Shown: positions 24,903-33,918 of the stretch, in pieces | Position numbering within the stretch: the stretch's first letter is position 1 | Layout: each line of letters opens with the position of its first letter | DNA from: Nocardioides psychrotolerans | GTDB lineage: Bacteria > Actinomycetota > Actinomycetes > Propionibacteriales > Nocardioidaceae | Assembly (NCBI RefSeq): GCF_900113685.1 | Contig: NZ_FOQG01000006.1 | Span: 1 to 64,000 of the forward strand | Reading direction: 5' to 3' | DNA length: 64,000 nucleotides | Translations under genes and position numbers: made by a program | Notes under the pieces: model-generated | The model's input: the letters and a program-made list of their open reading frames with translations, nothing else | What the model was told of the DNA's origin: nothing | The model's database searches: none

Positions 24903-25823
24903 TCAGGCGATGACCGCCAGCGCGCCGGGCAGGATCTCGACGACAGCAGGAGCAGCGGACAGAGCGGGCAGCACGCCGAGCGGCTCGCCGTCGCCGCCGA
25001 CCGGGACGGGCACCCGGGCATCGGCCGAGATCTCGACGCGGCGGCCGGTGAGGACCGTGACCTGGTCGAGCTCGACGTGGCGGCCGTCGTAGACCTTCGG
25101 CAGCGACCGCATCAGGTCGAGCTTGCCGGCGGCCTCGATGACGATGATGTCGAGCAGGCCGTCGTCGAGGGTGGCGTGAGGAGCGATCTTCATCCCCTTG
25201 CCGTAGAACGAGGAGTTGGCCACGACCACGTTGGCGGCGTCGTAGTGGCGCACCTCGCCGTCGACCGAGACGCGGTAGCGGGCCGGGGTGTAGGTCGCGA
25301 GGGCGCGCAGCGCGGCGTAGGGGTACTGGAGCTGCTTGGGCAGCCAGTGCGCGGTGTCGACGATCTCTCCGGCGCGCGCGTCGACGCCGGAGTAGACCGA
25401 GCCGGCCACCCGGCGGGGACCTGCGTCGCCGAGGGTGAGGGAGAGCAGGTCCACCCGTCGTACGACGCCCTCGAGGAGCAGCCGTGCCTGGTCGCGCGGG
25501 TCGTCGGGCACGCCGAGCATCCGGGCGAAGTCGTTGCCGCGGCCGGCCGGGAGCAGGCCGAGGGTGCCACCGCGCAGGGACACGGCGCCGGCGAGCGAGG
25601 ACAGCATGCCGTCGCCACCGACCGACACGACGACGTCGCCGCGGTCGACCGCGGCACCGACGAGCGCGTCCATCGCCTTGGGCCCAGGAGAGTAGGTGAC
25701 GTCGACGCGGCAGCCGGCCTCGCGCAGCTGCTGGGCGACCGGGACGACCGCGTCGGGTGCGGCGCCGCCACCGGACGCGGGGTTGACCAGGAGCGTGAAG
25801 TTGCGCAGGTGGAGGGCGTTCAC
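24903..25823 (-). CDS. Diacylglycerol/sphingosine kinase-like lipid kinase (DagK/YegS family)
   Basis: A 306-residue DAGK catalytic-domain protein. The FTLLVNPASGGG start and the nucleotide-binding SVGGDGMLSSLAGAV motif near residue 72 are diagnostic, followed by GLLPAGRGNDFARML. It phosphorylates diacylglycerol or a related lipid with ATP. The ortholog in the matching mycobacterial block (Rv2252) is a diacylglycerol kinase linked to phosphatidylinositol mannoside synthesis. Its start overlaps the upstream FAD-oxidase stop by 4 bp, so the two form an operon. Confidence 0.88.
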   Translation of the reverse strand: MNALHLRNFTLLVNPASGGGAAPDAVVPVAQQLREAGCRVDVTYSPGPKAMDALVGAAVDRGDVVVSVGGDGMLSSLAGAVSLRGGTLGLLPAGRGNDFARMLGVPDDPRDQARLLLEGVVRRVDLLSLTLGDAGPRRVAGSVYSGVDARAGEIVDTAHWLPKQLQYPYAALRALATYTPARYRVSVDGEVRHYDAANVVVANSSFYGKGMKIAPHATLDDGLLDIIVIEAAGKLDLMRSLPKVYDGRHVELDQVTVLTGRRVEISADARVPVPVGGDGEPLGVLPALSAAPAVVEILPGALAVIA

Positions 25824-27424
25824 GGGATGAGCACCCCCGGGTTGAGGATGCCGGTCGGGTCGAGGTCGGCCTTGATCGCCCGCAGGATCGAGCCGCCCAG
25901 CTCACCTATCTCCTGGGTCAGCCAGGGCCGGTGGTCGCTGCCGACGGCGTGGTGGTGGGTGATCGTCGCACCGACGGCCATCATCGCGTCGCTAGCGGCG
26001 GCCTTGGCGGCGAGCCACTGCCGCAGCGGGTCGGCAGCCTCCTTGGTGGCGACGGTGAAGTAGAGCGAGCAGCCGGTCTCGTAGACGTGGGAGATGTGGC
26101 AGAGCACCAGCGTGCCCTCACCCAGCTCGGTCTCGAGAGCCTGCTTCACCGCGGTGTAGAGCCGGTCGCGGTTGGACCAGAAGGTCGCGGTCTCCATCGT
26201 CTCGACGAGCACGCCGACGTCGAGCAGCGAGTCGCGCAGGTAGGGAGCGTTGAACCGACCGTGGGCCCACGCCTGGCCGGGCGTCTCGCCGAGGCAGGTG
26301 CCGCCCAGGGCGTCGAGCACGGCGGTGACGGCCGCACGCTTGGCGGCGTTGGCCGCGGGCTCGCCCTCGTAGCCGGTGATCATCACGCAACCGCCGGCCG
26401 CGTCGCCATCGACGCCACCATCGACGTCGCCGCCGATCTCGTCGGGCCTGGCAAGGTTGATCGCGGTCTCGTGCTCGTCCGAGAGCCGCAGCACGGTCGG
26501 GAGCAGCAGGCCCTGCGCGAGGGCGCGCATCGCGTCGGCACCGGCCTCGAACGACGGCCAGCTCCAGGCCTCGTAGACCTTCTCGACCGGCAGCGGGCGC
26601 ACGCGCACGGTGACCGCGGTGATGACACCGAAGGCGCCCTCGGAGCCGAGGACCACCTGACGCAGGTCGGGACCGGCGGCGTTGGCGGGGGAGCTGCCGA
26701 GCGCGAGCTCGCCGCGGGGGGTGGCGACCCGCAGGCCCACCACCATCGCGTCGAAGCGGCCGTAGCCGGCGCTGGACTGGCCGCTGGAGCGGGTCGCGGC
26801 GAAGCCGCCGATCGTGGCGTACTCGAAGGACTGGGGATAGTGGCCGAGCGTGAGCCCCTCCTCGGCCAGCAACGACTCCGCCTCGGGTCCGCGAAGCCCG
26901 GGCTCGAGCGTGGCGGTCATCGAGACGTGGTCGACGGCGAGGAGCCGCTTCATCCGCACCAGGTCGAGCGACACCAGCCCGGCATAGCCCTCACGACGGG
27001 CGACCAGCCCACCCGTGACCGACGTACCGCCTCCGAAGGGGACGACCGCGAGGTGGTGCTCGACGGCGAGTGCGAGCACGGCGGCGACCTCCTCGTGCGT
27101 CGCAGGGCGGCAGACGGCGTCGGGGGCGTCGCTGAGGTCACCGCTGCGGGCGCGCAGCAGGTCGGGTGTCGACTTGCCGCGGGTGCGCAGGCGACGGGTC
27201 TCGTCGTCGACGAGCACGTGCTCGGGGCCGACGACCGAACGCAGCGCGTCGAGCAGGTCGCTCGCGAGGGCGCCGACCGGCGGCGCGGCGGCGGGCGTGG
27301 CGGGCCGCTCGTCGATGCCGAAGGCCATCTCGATGAGGCCTCGGGCGGCCTCCGGGAGGGCGGTCGCGGCGTCGGGGCTGCCCCAGCGGTGGGGGTGCAT
27401 CTCGGACTGCACGAATCGGGTCAT
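25820..27424 (-). CDS. FAD-linked oxidase, alkyldihydroxyacetonephosphate-synthase-like
   Basis: A 534-residue vanillyl-alcohol-oxidase-fold flavoprotein. The PP-loop VPFGGGTSVTGGL, the ADPS-type motif YPQSFEYATIGGFAATRSSGQSSAGYGRFDAMV (residues about 205-237) and the C-terminal THHHAVGSDHRPWL resemble AGPS and the Rv2251-type mycobacterial protein. AGPS makes the ether bond of ether lipids; for bacterial members a broader role in lipid headgroup or glycerol metabolism is possible. It is first in the operon with the lipid kinase and is controlled by the divergent TetR gene. Confidence 0.87.
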   Translation of the reverse strand: MTRFVQSEMHPHRWGSPDAATALPEAARGLIEMAFGIDERPATPAAAPPVGALASDLLDALRSVVGPEHVLVDDETRRLRTRGKSTPDLLRARSGDLSDAPDAVCRPATHEEVAAVLALAVEHHLAVVPFGGGTSVTGGLVARREGYAGLVSLDLVRMKRLLAVDHVSMTATLEPGLRGPEAESLLAEEGLTLGHYPQSFEYATIGGFAATRSSGQSSAGYGRFDAMVVGLRVATPRGELALGSSPANAAGPDLRQVVLGSEGAFGVITAVTVRVRPLPVEKVYEAWSWPSFEAGADAMRALAQGLLLPTVLRLSDEHETAINLARPDEIGGDVDGGVDGDAAGGCVMITGYEGEPAANAAKRAAVTAVLDALGGTCLGETPGQAWAHGRFNAPYLRDSLLDVGVLVETMETATFWSNRDRLYTAVKQALETELGEGTLVLCHISHVYETGCSLYFTVATKEAADPLRQWLAAKAAASDAMMAVGATITHHHAVGSDHRPWLTQEIGELGGSILRAIKADLDPTGILNPGVLIP

Positions 27425-27444
27425 GTGTTACAGTGTGACACATG
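27422..27444. promoter_or_regulatory. TetR-type operator spanning both divergent start codons
   Basis: A 23-bp imperfect palindrome, centred at 27433 and built on TGTGT-N-ACA-N-TGT-N-ACACA, begins with the complement of one ATG (27422-27424) and ends with the other ATG (27442-27444). Repressor binding would block both genes at the start codon. Both transcripts must have very short or no leaders. Confidence 0.7.
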
Positions 27445-28047
27445 ACGTCACTTCGTAACAACCCCCCGACGGGCGGCGACCAGCCGCGCGACGGCTACCT
27501 CGACGCGGCCCGGGCCTGCATCCTCGACGTGGGCTGGCGGCGTACGACGCTCACCGAGGTCGCGCGCCGCGCGGGAGTGTCGCGGATGACGATCTACCGC
27601 ACCTGGTCCGACATGCCCCAGCTGCTCGGCGACCTGATGACGCGCGAGTGGACCGGTGTCGTCCAGTCGGCCGTCGCCGCGGAGGACCCGGCCCAGCCGG
27701 CCGTCGAGCGGATGGTCGAGGGCATCGTCGGCACGGTGCGCGTGCTGCGTGACAACGAGCTCTTCCTGCGGATCATCGAGCTCGACCCCGAGCTGATCCT
27801 CCCCTACGTCTTCTCCCGCCGCGGCCGCTCGCAGGACCTGATCCTCTCGATCACCTGTGACGCGATCGCCACCTCGCAGGCCGCCGGCGAGGTCCGGCCG
27901 GGCAACCCGGTCGCGATCGCCCGGGGCCTCCTGCTCGCCGCCCACGGCTTCGTGCTCTCGGCCCACACGATGGTCGACGACGACGTCACCGCCGACGAGA
28001 TCGACGCCGAGCTCTCGCTCCTCCTCACCCGGGTCCTGCGCCCGTGA
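27442..28047 (+). CDS. TetR-family transcriptional regulator
   Basis: A 201-residue TetR repressor. The helix-turn-helix lies at residues 18-60 (DAARACILDVGWRRTTLTEVARRAGVSRMTIYRTW), and the rest is a helical ligand domain. Its stop overlaps the glpD start (GTGA), and it is divergent from the FAD-oxidase/lipid-kinase operon over a palindrome that covers both start codons. It is therefore very likely the local repressor of both arms; the ligand may be a glycerolipid or fatty acyl intermediate (inference). Confidence 0.9.
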   Translation: MTSLRNNPPTGGDQPRDGYLDAARACILDVGWRRTTLTEVARRAGVSRMTIYRTWSDMPQLLGDLMTREWTGVVQSAVAAEDPAQPAVERMVEGIVGTVRVLRDNELFLRIIELDPELILPYVFSRRGRSQDLILSITCDAIATSQAAGEVRPGNPVAIARGLLLAAHGFVLSAHTMVDDDVTADEIDAELSLLLTRVLRP

Positions 28048-29606
28048 GCCTCCTCGTCCCGACCAGGCCCGTCATCACCCCGGGCCTCGTCGACGCGCCC
28101 ACCCAGGTCGACCTGGTCGTCATCGGGCTCGGCGTCACCGGCGCGGGGGTCGCGCTCGACGCGGTCACCCGTGGCCTGAGCGTGCTCGCCGTCGACGCCC
28201 ACGACCTCGCCTTCGGCACGTCGCGCTGGTCGTCCAAGCTGGTGCACGGCGGCCTGCGCTACCTCGCCAACGGCCAGATCGGCGTCGCCCACGAGAGCGC
28301 CGTGGAGCGCGGGATCCTGATGGAGGTCACCGCGCCCCACCTCACCCGCGCCATGCCGATGCTGGTGCCGCTCGGCTCCTCGATGACCCGGGCCCAGGCC
28401 GCGCTCACCCGCGCCGGGCTCGTCGCCGGCGACCTGCTGCGTCGAGCCGCGCGCACCGACGCCGAGACGCTGCCCTCCCCCCGTCGGCTCTCGGCCACCG
28501 AGGTGCTGGCGATGGCCCCGGCGCTGCGCTCGGCCGGCCTGCGCGGCGGGTTGCTCTCCTGGGACGGCCAGCTCGAGGACGACGCCCGGCTGGTGACGAC
28601 CATCGCCCGCACCGCCACGTCGTACGGCGCCCACGTCCGCACGCACGCCCGCGTGCTCTCGGCGACCGGGACGTCCGTGGAGCTGCGCGACGAGCTCACC
28701 GGCGCCGTCTCCACGATCACCGCCAGGGCCGTGGTCAACGCGACCGGGGTCTGGGCCGGCGACCTGGTCGAGGAGGTGACGCTGCGACCGAGCCGCGGCA
28801 CCCACCTGGTGCTGCGGCAGGAGTCGCTGCCGGGGCTGACCGTGTCGGTGTTCGCGCCGATCCCCGGGGAACGCAACCGCTTCGTGCTGGTGCTCCCCCA
28901 GGCCGACGGCACGATCTACGTCGGTCTCACCGATGTGCCCGTCGAGGGCGACATCCCTGACGTGCCCGAGCCCTCCGAGCCGGAGATCGGCTTCCTGCTC
29001 GACGTCGTCTCCGCCGCCTTCGCCCGGCCGCTCCACCGCTCCGACGTGGTCGGGGCCTATGCCGGGCTGCGTCCGCTGCTCGACACCTCCTCCCAGGACG
29101 GGGCCGGGAGCACCGCCGACCTGTCGCGCCGGCACGCCGTGCTCACCAGCTCCACCGGTGTCGTCACGATCGTCGGCGGCAAGCTCACGACCTACCGGCA
29201 GATGGCCGAGGACGCCGTCGACGCCGCGGTCGCCGGGTCCGGCCTGGTCGCCCGGGCCTGCCGCACGAGGACGCTACCCCTGCTCGGCGCGGCCCCGCGG
29301 CCGGTGCTCGCCGCGCTCGAGGCGCCGGCCCGGCTGGTACGCCGCTACGGCACCGACGCCGACCTGGTCCTCGCCTCCGCCCGCGAGGTCAGCGGGCTCG
29401 ACGACGACGAGCTGCTCGCGCCCGTCTCCGAGCGCATCCCGGTCACGCTCGCCGAGCTGCTCTTCGGGGTGACCCACGAGGGCGCCGCCGACGTCGCCGA
29501 CCTGCTGGACCGACGCACGCGGGTCGGCCTGGTGCCCGAGGACCGCGTCCTCGCCGTGCCCGCGGCCGAGCGGGCCCTGCGCCTGGTCGCCGCAGCTGAC
29601 CGATGA
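28044..29606 (+). CDS. glpD: Glycerol-3-phosphate dehydrogenase, FAD-dependent
   Basis: A 520-residue GlpD-type enzyme that oxidises sn-glycerol 3-phosphate to dihydroxyacetone phosphate and passes electrons to the quinone pool. The FAD motif VVIGLGVTGAGVALDAVTRG is near residue 29, followed by the GlpD signature GTSRWSSKLVHGGLRYL near residue 64; FAPIPGERNRFVLVLP and the KLTTYRQMAEDAVD segment are also typical. It starts with GTG inside the TetR stop codon, so expression is coupled to the repressor. With its neighbours it matches the order glpD1-TetR-flavoprotein-lipid kinase in mycobacteria. Confidence 0.92.
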   Translation: MSLLVPTRPVITPGLVDAPTQVDLVVIGLGVTGAGVALDAVTRGLSVLAVDAHDLAFGTSRWSSKLVHGGLRYLANGQIGVAHESAVERGILMEVTAPHLTRAMPMLVPLGSSMTRAQAALTRAGLVAGDLLRRAARTDAETLPSPRRLSATEVLAMAPALRSAGLRGGLLSWDGQLEDDARLVTTIARTATSYGAHVRTHARVLSATGTSVELRDELTGAVSTITARAVVNATGVWAGDLVEEVTLRPSRGTHLVLRQESLPGLTVSVFAPIPGERNRFVLVLPQADGTIYVGLTDVPVEGDIPDVPEPSEPEIGFLLDVVSAAFARPLHRSDVVGAYAGLRPLLDTSSQDGAGSTADLSRRHAVLTSSTGVVTIVGGKLTTYRQMAEDAVDAAVAGSGLVARACRTRTLPLLGAAPRPVLAALEAPARLVRRYGTDADLVLASAREVSGLDDDELLAPVSERIPVTLAELLFGVTHEGAADVADLLDRRTRVGLVPEDRVLAVPAAERALRLVAAADR

Positions 29607-29652
29607 ATCTCGAGGTCGACGCCGGTCTGTGTGTAAAGGCAGACTGGCGCGA

Positions 29653-30723
29653 ATGAGCGGTCACGAGGGAGCGGGCATGGGCGGCACAGCAGTGAGGACC
29701 GGAGCGATGGGCGGCACGACCGGCCAGATGGACGTCGAGGGGAAGCAGGCCGAGCTGGCTGACTTCGACGGGTTGACCGAGCGCTACCAGCGTGAGCTGC
29801 TGGCGCACTGCTACCGGATGAGCGGGTCGGTCCACGAGGCCGAGGACCTCGTCCAGGAGACGTTCCTGCGGGCCTGGAAGGCCAGCGCAGCGTTCCAGGG
29901 GCGCTCGTCGGTGCGCACCTGGCTCTACCGGATCGCGACCAACGTGTGCCTGACCAACCTCGAGGGCCGCCCACGCCGCCCGCTGCCGACCGGGCTCGGC
30001 ACCAGCGACTCGCTGGCCGGCGACGCACTCGAGGAGAACCACGAGATCGCCTGGCTCGAGCCGATCCCCGACGCGGCCGTGGTCGTCGCCGAACGCGACT
30101 CGATCCGCCTCGCCTTCGTCGCGGCGCTGCAGCACCTGCCGGCCCGCCAGCGCGCGGTGCTGATCCTGCGCGACGTGCTGCGCTGGAGCGCGGCCGAGGT
30201 CGCCGAGGCCCTCGACACCACACCTGCCGCCGTCAACTCCGCCCTCCAGCGCGCCCACGCGCAGATGACCGAACGCGGCCTCACCGAGGACACCGTCGAG
30301 CCCGACCTGTCGGCGGCGCAGCTGTCGTTGCTGGAGCGTTACGTCGACGCGTTCTGGCGCAAGGACGTCGACACGATCGTCAGCATGCTCACCGCCGAGG
30401 CAGTGTGGGAGATGCCGCCGTTCGTCGGGTGGTACCTCGGTCGCGAGCAGATCGCCCAGCTCATCGGCGGCAAGTGCCCCGGTGGCTCCTACGACATGCC
30501 GATGATCCAGACGGTCGCCAACGGCCAGCCCGCGTTCGGGCTCTACATGCGCACCCCCGACGGCACCTTCGTGCCGTTCCACCTCCAGGTCCTCGAGCTG
30601 GTCGGTGACCAGGTCCGCCGCGTCGGTGCGTTCTTCGACGTGTCGCTCTTCGAGACGTTCGGCCTGCCCACGCACCTGCCGGCCGACTTCGTGCCGACGT
30701 CCGCGGTCCCGACCCCGACATGA
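29653..30723 (+). CDS. ECF sigma-70 factor with SnoaL-like C-terminal domain (SigX5/SigG type)
   Basis: A 356-residue ECF sigma factor. Sigma region 2 is at about residues 45-110 (YRMSGSVHEAEDLVQETFLRAWKA), region 4 at about 165-215 (LPARQRAVLILRDVLRWSAAEVAEAL), and a SnoaL-like domain of about 120 residues follows. Such factors usually lack an anti-sigma gene and are regulated through the fused C-terminal domain. The ATG at 29653 is preferred to an upstream GTG at 29629. An inverted repeat (CCGGTCTG / CAGACTGG, 29622-29647) sits just before this start. Confidence 0.87.
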   Translation: MSGHEGAGMGGTAVRTGAMGGTTGQMDVEGKQAELADFDGLTERYQRELLAHCYRMSGSVHEAEDLVQETFLRAWKASAAFQGRSSVRTWLYRIATNVCLTNLEGRPRRPLPTGLGTSDSLAGDALEENHEIAWLEPIPDAAVVVAERDSIRLAFVAALQHLPARQRAVLILRDVLRWSAAEVAEALDTTPAAVNSALQRAHAQMTERGLTEDTVEPDLSAAQLSLLERYVDAFWRKDVDTIVSMLTAEAVWEMPPFVGWYLGREQIAQLIGGKCPGGSYDMPMIQTVANGQPAFGLYMRTPDGTFVPFHLQVLELVGDQVRRVGAFFDVSLFETFGLPTHLPADFVPTSAVPTPT

Positions 30724-30730
30724 CCGGGTC

Positions 30731-31360
30731 ATGACCGGGCGGCTCGCCCGGCTCCCTGGACATGACGGAGCCGTCGAGCTGCTGGACAGGTCCCTGGCCT
30801 ACACACGAGTCGCCCTGGCGGCCGTCACCGACGACCGGCTCAGCGCCCGGACGCCCTGCGAGAGGTGGGACCTGGCCCGGTTGCTCGCCCACATGGAGGA
30901 CGCGCTCGACGCGTTCGGCGAGGGAGCCACGGGCACGGTGCGGTTGACGACCACGACGCCTGCCGCCGGGCGGGTGCGGACGCTGCAGCAGAAGGCGTGC
31001 GCCCTCGTGGGCGCCTGGAGCCACGAGGTGCCCCCGTCGGTCACGGTCGGCGGCCGAGCCCTGGACACCTCCGTGCTCGCGCTCACCGCGGCGCTGGAGA
31101 TCACCGTCCACGGCTGGGACGTGGCGTGGTCGGTGGGCCTCGACCACCCCGTGCCCGACGCGCTCGCCGACCGACTGCTGCCGGTCGCGCGGACCCTGGT
31201 GACCCCCTCCGACCGGGGCACGCGCTTCGCGGCCCCGACGCTTCCCGACCTTTCGTGTAGCGCCTCCGCACTACTCCTGGGGCACCTCGGGCGGCGAATG
31301 ACTGGTCCACCCGGACAAGAAAATGTCAAACCCGGTGCGGGGCCCCAGATCGCTTCCTAG
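30731..31360 (+). CDS. Mycothiol-dependent maleylpyruvate isomerase-like (DinB-fold, TIGR03086-type) protein
   Basis: A 209-residue four-helix metal-binding-fold protein. The N-terminal DRSLAYTRVALAAVTDDRLSARTPCERWDLARLLAHMED segment, with the TPCxxW and H motifs, is the hallmark of this actinobacterial family, and VHGWDVAWSVG near residue 130 supplies a further histidine. Members use or resemble enzymes using mycothiol, but the reaction here is unknown. The start is 7 bp after the sigma-factor stop, so the gene is probably co-transcribed; the SigX5-TIGR03086 pairing is often seen. Confidence 0.78.
   Translation: MTGRLARLPGHDGAVELLDRSLAYTRVALAAVTDDRLSARTPCERWDLARLLAHMEDALDAFGEGATGTVRLTTTTPAAGRVRTLQQKACALVGAWSHEVPPSVTVGGRALDTSVLALTAALEITVHGWDVAWSVGLDHPVPDALADRLLPVARTLVTPSDRGTRFAAPTLPDLSCSASALLLGHLGRRMTGPPGQENVKPGAGPQIAS
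31293..31308 (+). repeat. 16-bp motif, copy 2
   Basis: GGCGAATGACTGGTCC, 62 bp upstream of the LuxR start and inside the 3' end of the preceding gene, differs at one base from the motif at 9945-9960. No function is known. Confidence 0.35.
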
Positions 31361-31370
31361 CCTTGCCCGC

Positions 31371-32393
31371 ATGCCGTCCCCCGCCGCGTCCCCGGCGCCC
31401 GTCAACGCGCCGGCCACCCGCCTGGCAGCCGCAGAGACACAGGTGCTCGAAGGCGCCATCACCCTCGGTCTCGGTGCCCTCGACCGCCTCGCCGCCGACC
31501 CCGACGCCCGCGCCCAGCTCGATCGGACCGACGAGGTCCGGATGCTCGCGCTGCTCGTCGAGTGCCGCCTCGCGCGGGGGGACATGAGCGAGGCGATGGA
31601 CCTCGGCGACGAGCTCAGCGCCCTGCGCGCGGAGCCGGACCAGAGCGTCCTGTCCGTCGCCCTGGCCCACTACGCCCAGGGAGAGATCGCGGCCGCCCTC
31701 GGCGACCCCGAGCTCGCCGCCACCCACTACCTCGCCGCCGGCCGCGCGATCCAGGACGGGCCCGGGTCGGCCGAGTCGATCCAGCCGCCGTGGCGGGCCG
31801 GCAAGGCCCTCGTGCTCGTGCGCGCCAACCGGGCACGAGAGGCGTCGGTCCGCGCGACCGAGCACCACGCCGCCGCGGTGCGCGACGGGTCGCCGTACGT
31901 CGTCGCCCATGCCCTGCGCGTCCTCGCCGCCACCCAGGCCGGCGCCCAACGGGTCGACCTCCTCCGCGAGGCGCGCGCCCTCCTCGAGCCCGTCCACGCC
32001 GAGCGGCTGGCCGCCCAGATCGACGCCGACCTCGCGGGTCTGCTGATGCTCACACCCACCCCCGAGGCGGTCGCGGAGGCCGTCCAGCTGCTGCGCCGCA
32101 CCGAGATCTACGCCGGGCAGCAGGAGCTGTGGCCGCTCCAGGGTCGCGTACGACGGATGCTGGACCGGCTGGGCGAGGCACCGTTGCGCGTCACCTCCGA
32201 GGCGTTGGCGCTGCTGACCGTCACCGAGCGCCGCGTGGCCGGCCTGGCCGCCACGGGGCTGACGAACCGGCAGATCGCCGAGGAGCTGCTGGTCTCGATC
32301 AAGGCCGTGGAGTGGCACCTCTCGCGCACCTACCGCAAGCTCGGCATCTCCTCGCGCTCCGGCCTGACGCCGATCTTCGGCATCCCGGCCTGA
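31371..32393 (+). CDS. LuxR-type HTH regulator with helical repeat N-terminus
   Basis: A 340-residue regulator. Residues 20-265 form an Ala-Leu-rich helical array that looks like degenerate tetratricopeptide repeats. Residues 275-335 form a LuxR/GerE DNA-binding domain (LTVTERRVAGLAATGLTNRQIAEELLVSIKAVEWHLSRTYRKLGI). It resembles the C-terminal half of large LAL regulators without the ATPase part. The ATG at 31371 follows the previous stop by 10 bp; an upstream frame to 31323 overlaps the preceding gene. It is convergent with the MFS gene. The signal sensed is unknown. Confidence 0.82.
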   Translation: MPSPAASPAPVNAPATRLAAAETQVLEGAITLGLGALDRLAADPDARAQLDRTDEVRMLALLVECRLARGDMSEAMDLGDELSALRAEPDQSVLSVALAHYAQGEIAAALGDPELAATHYLAAGRAIQDGPGSAESIQPPWRAGKALVLVRANRAREASVRATEHHAAAVRDGSPYVVAHALRVLAATQAGAQRVDLLREARALLEPVHAERLAAQIDADLAGLLMLTPTPEAVAEAVQLLRRTEIYAGQQELWPLQGRVRRMLDRLGEAPLRVTSEALALLTVTERRVAGLAATGLTNRQIAEELLVSIKAVEWHLSRTYRKLGISSRSGLTPIFGIPA

Positions 32394-32411
32394 CCGCTCG
32401 CTCCACCCGTG

Positions 32412-33758
32412 TCAGTCGCGCAGCGGGTGCGCGATCTCGTCGGCCGGCAGCTTGGCCCAGACGGTCGCCACGACCGCCGCGATGCCCGGGACCACCGCGG
32501 CGATGAGGAACGTGGAGCGGATCCCGATCAGCTCGGACACCGGGCCGGCCAGGGCCATCGACACCGGCATCAGGCTGATCGAGACGAAGAAGTCGAGCGA
32601 GGCGACCCGACCGAGCATGTGCGCCGGCACCCGGCGCTGGAGCAGCGTCCCCCAGATGACCATCGGCGCGGAGAACATCGCGCCGAGGATGAAGGCGGCC
32701 GCGACGACCTGCCACACAGCGGTCGCGATGCCCATGACCAGGAAGGGCAGGCACCCGACGCCCCACATGACGTTCATGACCGTGAGGTAGCGGCGCGGCA
32801 TCGGGAACGACGCCATCGCCAGCGAGCCGAGCGCCCCGCCGATGCCGAAGGCCGCGAGCACGAGCGCGTGGTCGCCGGGGCCACCGCCCAGCCGGTCCTT
32901 GATCAGGAACGGCATCAGCACCTCGAGCGGCCCCATGATGGCCAGGATCATGATCGAGGCGAACAGCAGCGTCGCCAGCAGCCACGGGGTCCGCACCATG
33001 TAGAGGAAGCCCTCGCGCATGTCGGCCAGCGCCGACGTCGGACCCGGCGCCGGCGCACCTCCCTCGCCCACCTCGCCGTCCGCGACCGGGGCGCGGCGTA
33101 CGGCGGTCTTGGGCACAGCGGTCAGCGCCAGCAGGCCGAGGGCGGTGCCGACCGCGGCGACGGTGACGGCCGCGCTGGAGCTGGCGACGCCGACGATCGC
33201 GCCGGCGACCCCGGGCCCGACCGCCTGCGCGAGGGTCGGTCGGACCATGCCCTCGAAGCCGTTGACCGCCATCAGGTCCGACTTGGGCACCAGTGCGGGC
33301 AGCCACGCGGAATAGGCCGGGTAGTAGAACGCCATCGCCATCCCGAGGACGAACGTCACGACCCCCAGGTGCCACAGCTCGGTGTGGTCGGCGAAGGAGA
33401 GCACGGCCACGGCCGTCATGCCTGCGGCCTCCAGTGCGCCGACGAAGAGCAGGATCGTCTTCTGCGGCACCCGGTCGGCCACGACACCGGCCAGCAGCGC
33501 CGGGAACAGCACCCCGACTGCTCCGGCGGTGGTGACCAGCGAGAGCTCCCCGGGCCCGCCACCGATCCGGATGACCTCCCAGACGAGCGCGACGATCCAC
33601 ACCCCGCCCGCGAACATCTGCAGGACCAGCGCGACCGCGAGGCGTCGGTAGGCCGCGTGACGAAACGGCGTCAGGGCGCGCGGCAGCCGCCGCTGGGGCT
33701 GCTCGGGCTGCTCGGGCTCGGGCTGGGTCTGTCCGATCTCGCAGACCTGGTCGGTCAT
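32412..33758 (-). CDS. MFS transporter (EntS/macrolide-efflux-like)
   Basis: A 448-residue MFS permease of the MFS_3/EntS type with about 12 membrane segments. A proline- and glutamine-rich N-terminal tail (PEPEQPEQPQRRLP) and a cytoplasmic loop between helices 6 and 7 (RRAPVADGEVGEGGAPAPGP) are visible. Family members export siderophores or macrolides. It is transcribed alone and is divergent from a lipoprotein gene across about 160 bp. The substrate is not evident. Confidence 0.86.
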   Translation of the reverse strand: MTDQVCEIGQTQPEPEQPEQPQRRLPRALTPFRHAAYRRLAVALVLQMFAGGVWIVALVWEVIRIGGGPGELSLVTTAGAVGVLFPALLAGVVADRVPQKTILLFVGALEAAGMTAVAVLSFADHTELWHLGVVTFVLGMAMAFYYPAYSAWLPALVPKSDLMAVNGFEGMVRPTLAQAVGPGVAGAIVGVASSSAAVTVAAVGTALGLLALTAVPKTAVRRAPVADGEVGEGGAPAPGPTSALADMREGFLYMVRTPWLLATLLFASIMILAIMGPLEVLMPFLIKDRLGGGPGDHALVLAAFGIGGALGSLAMASFPMPRRYLTVMNVMWGVGCLPFLVMGIATAVWQVVAAAFILGAMFSAPMVIWGTLLQRRVPAHMLGRVASLDFFVSISLMPVSMALAGPVSELIGIRSTFLIAAVVPGIAAVVATVWAKLPADEIAHPLRD

Positions 33759-33856
33759 CTCACGCTCCTCGACGTCGAGTCTGACGGAAGAGACCGACAG
33801 TCTCGACCGATTTCATCGGCCCCGGACCGGATGCCGGGGCCACCTCGAGTGGACCA

Positions 33857-33874
33857 CCTCAAGGTTGCTTGAAG
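33857..33874 (+). promoter_or_regulatory. Possible SoxR-like MerR-family operator
   Basis: CCTCAAGGTTGCTTGAAG matches the 18-bp SoxR-box layout (CCTCAAG-N4-CTTGAGG) with one arm mismatch. It lies about 45 bp upstream of the lipoprotein gene. No clear -35/-10 pair was found around it, so the call is tentative. Confidence 0.35.
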
Positions 33875-33918
33875 TCAAGGCCCGTGAGCCCGACGCGTGC
33901 CACACTTGGAGGATGGTG

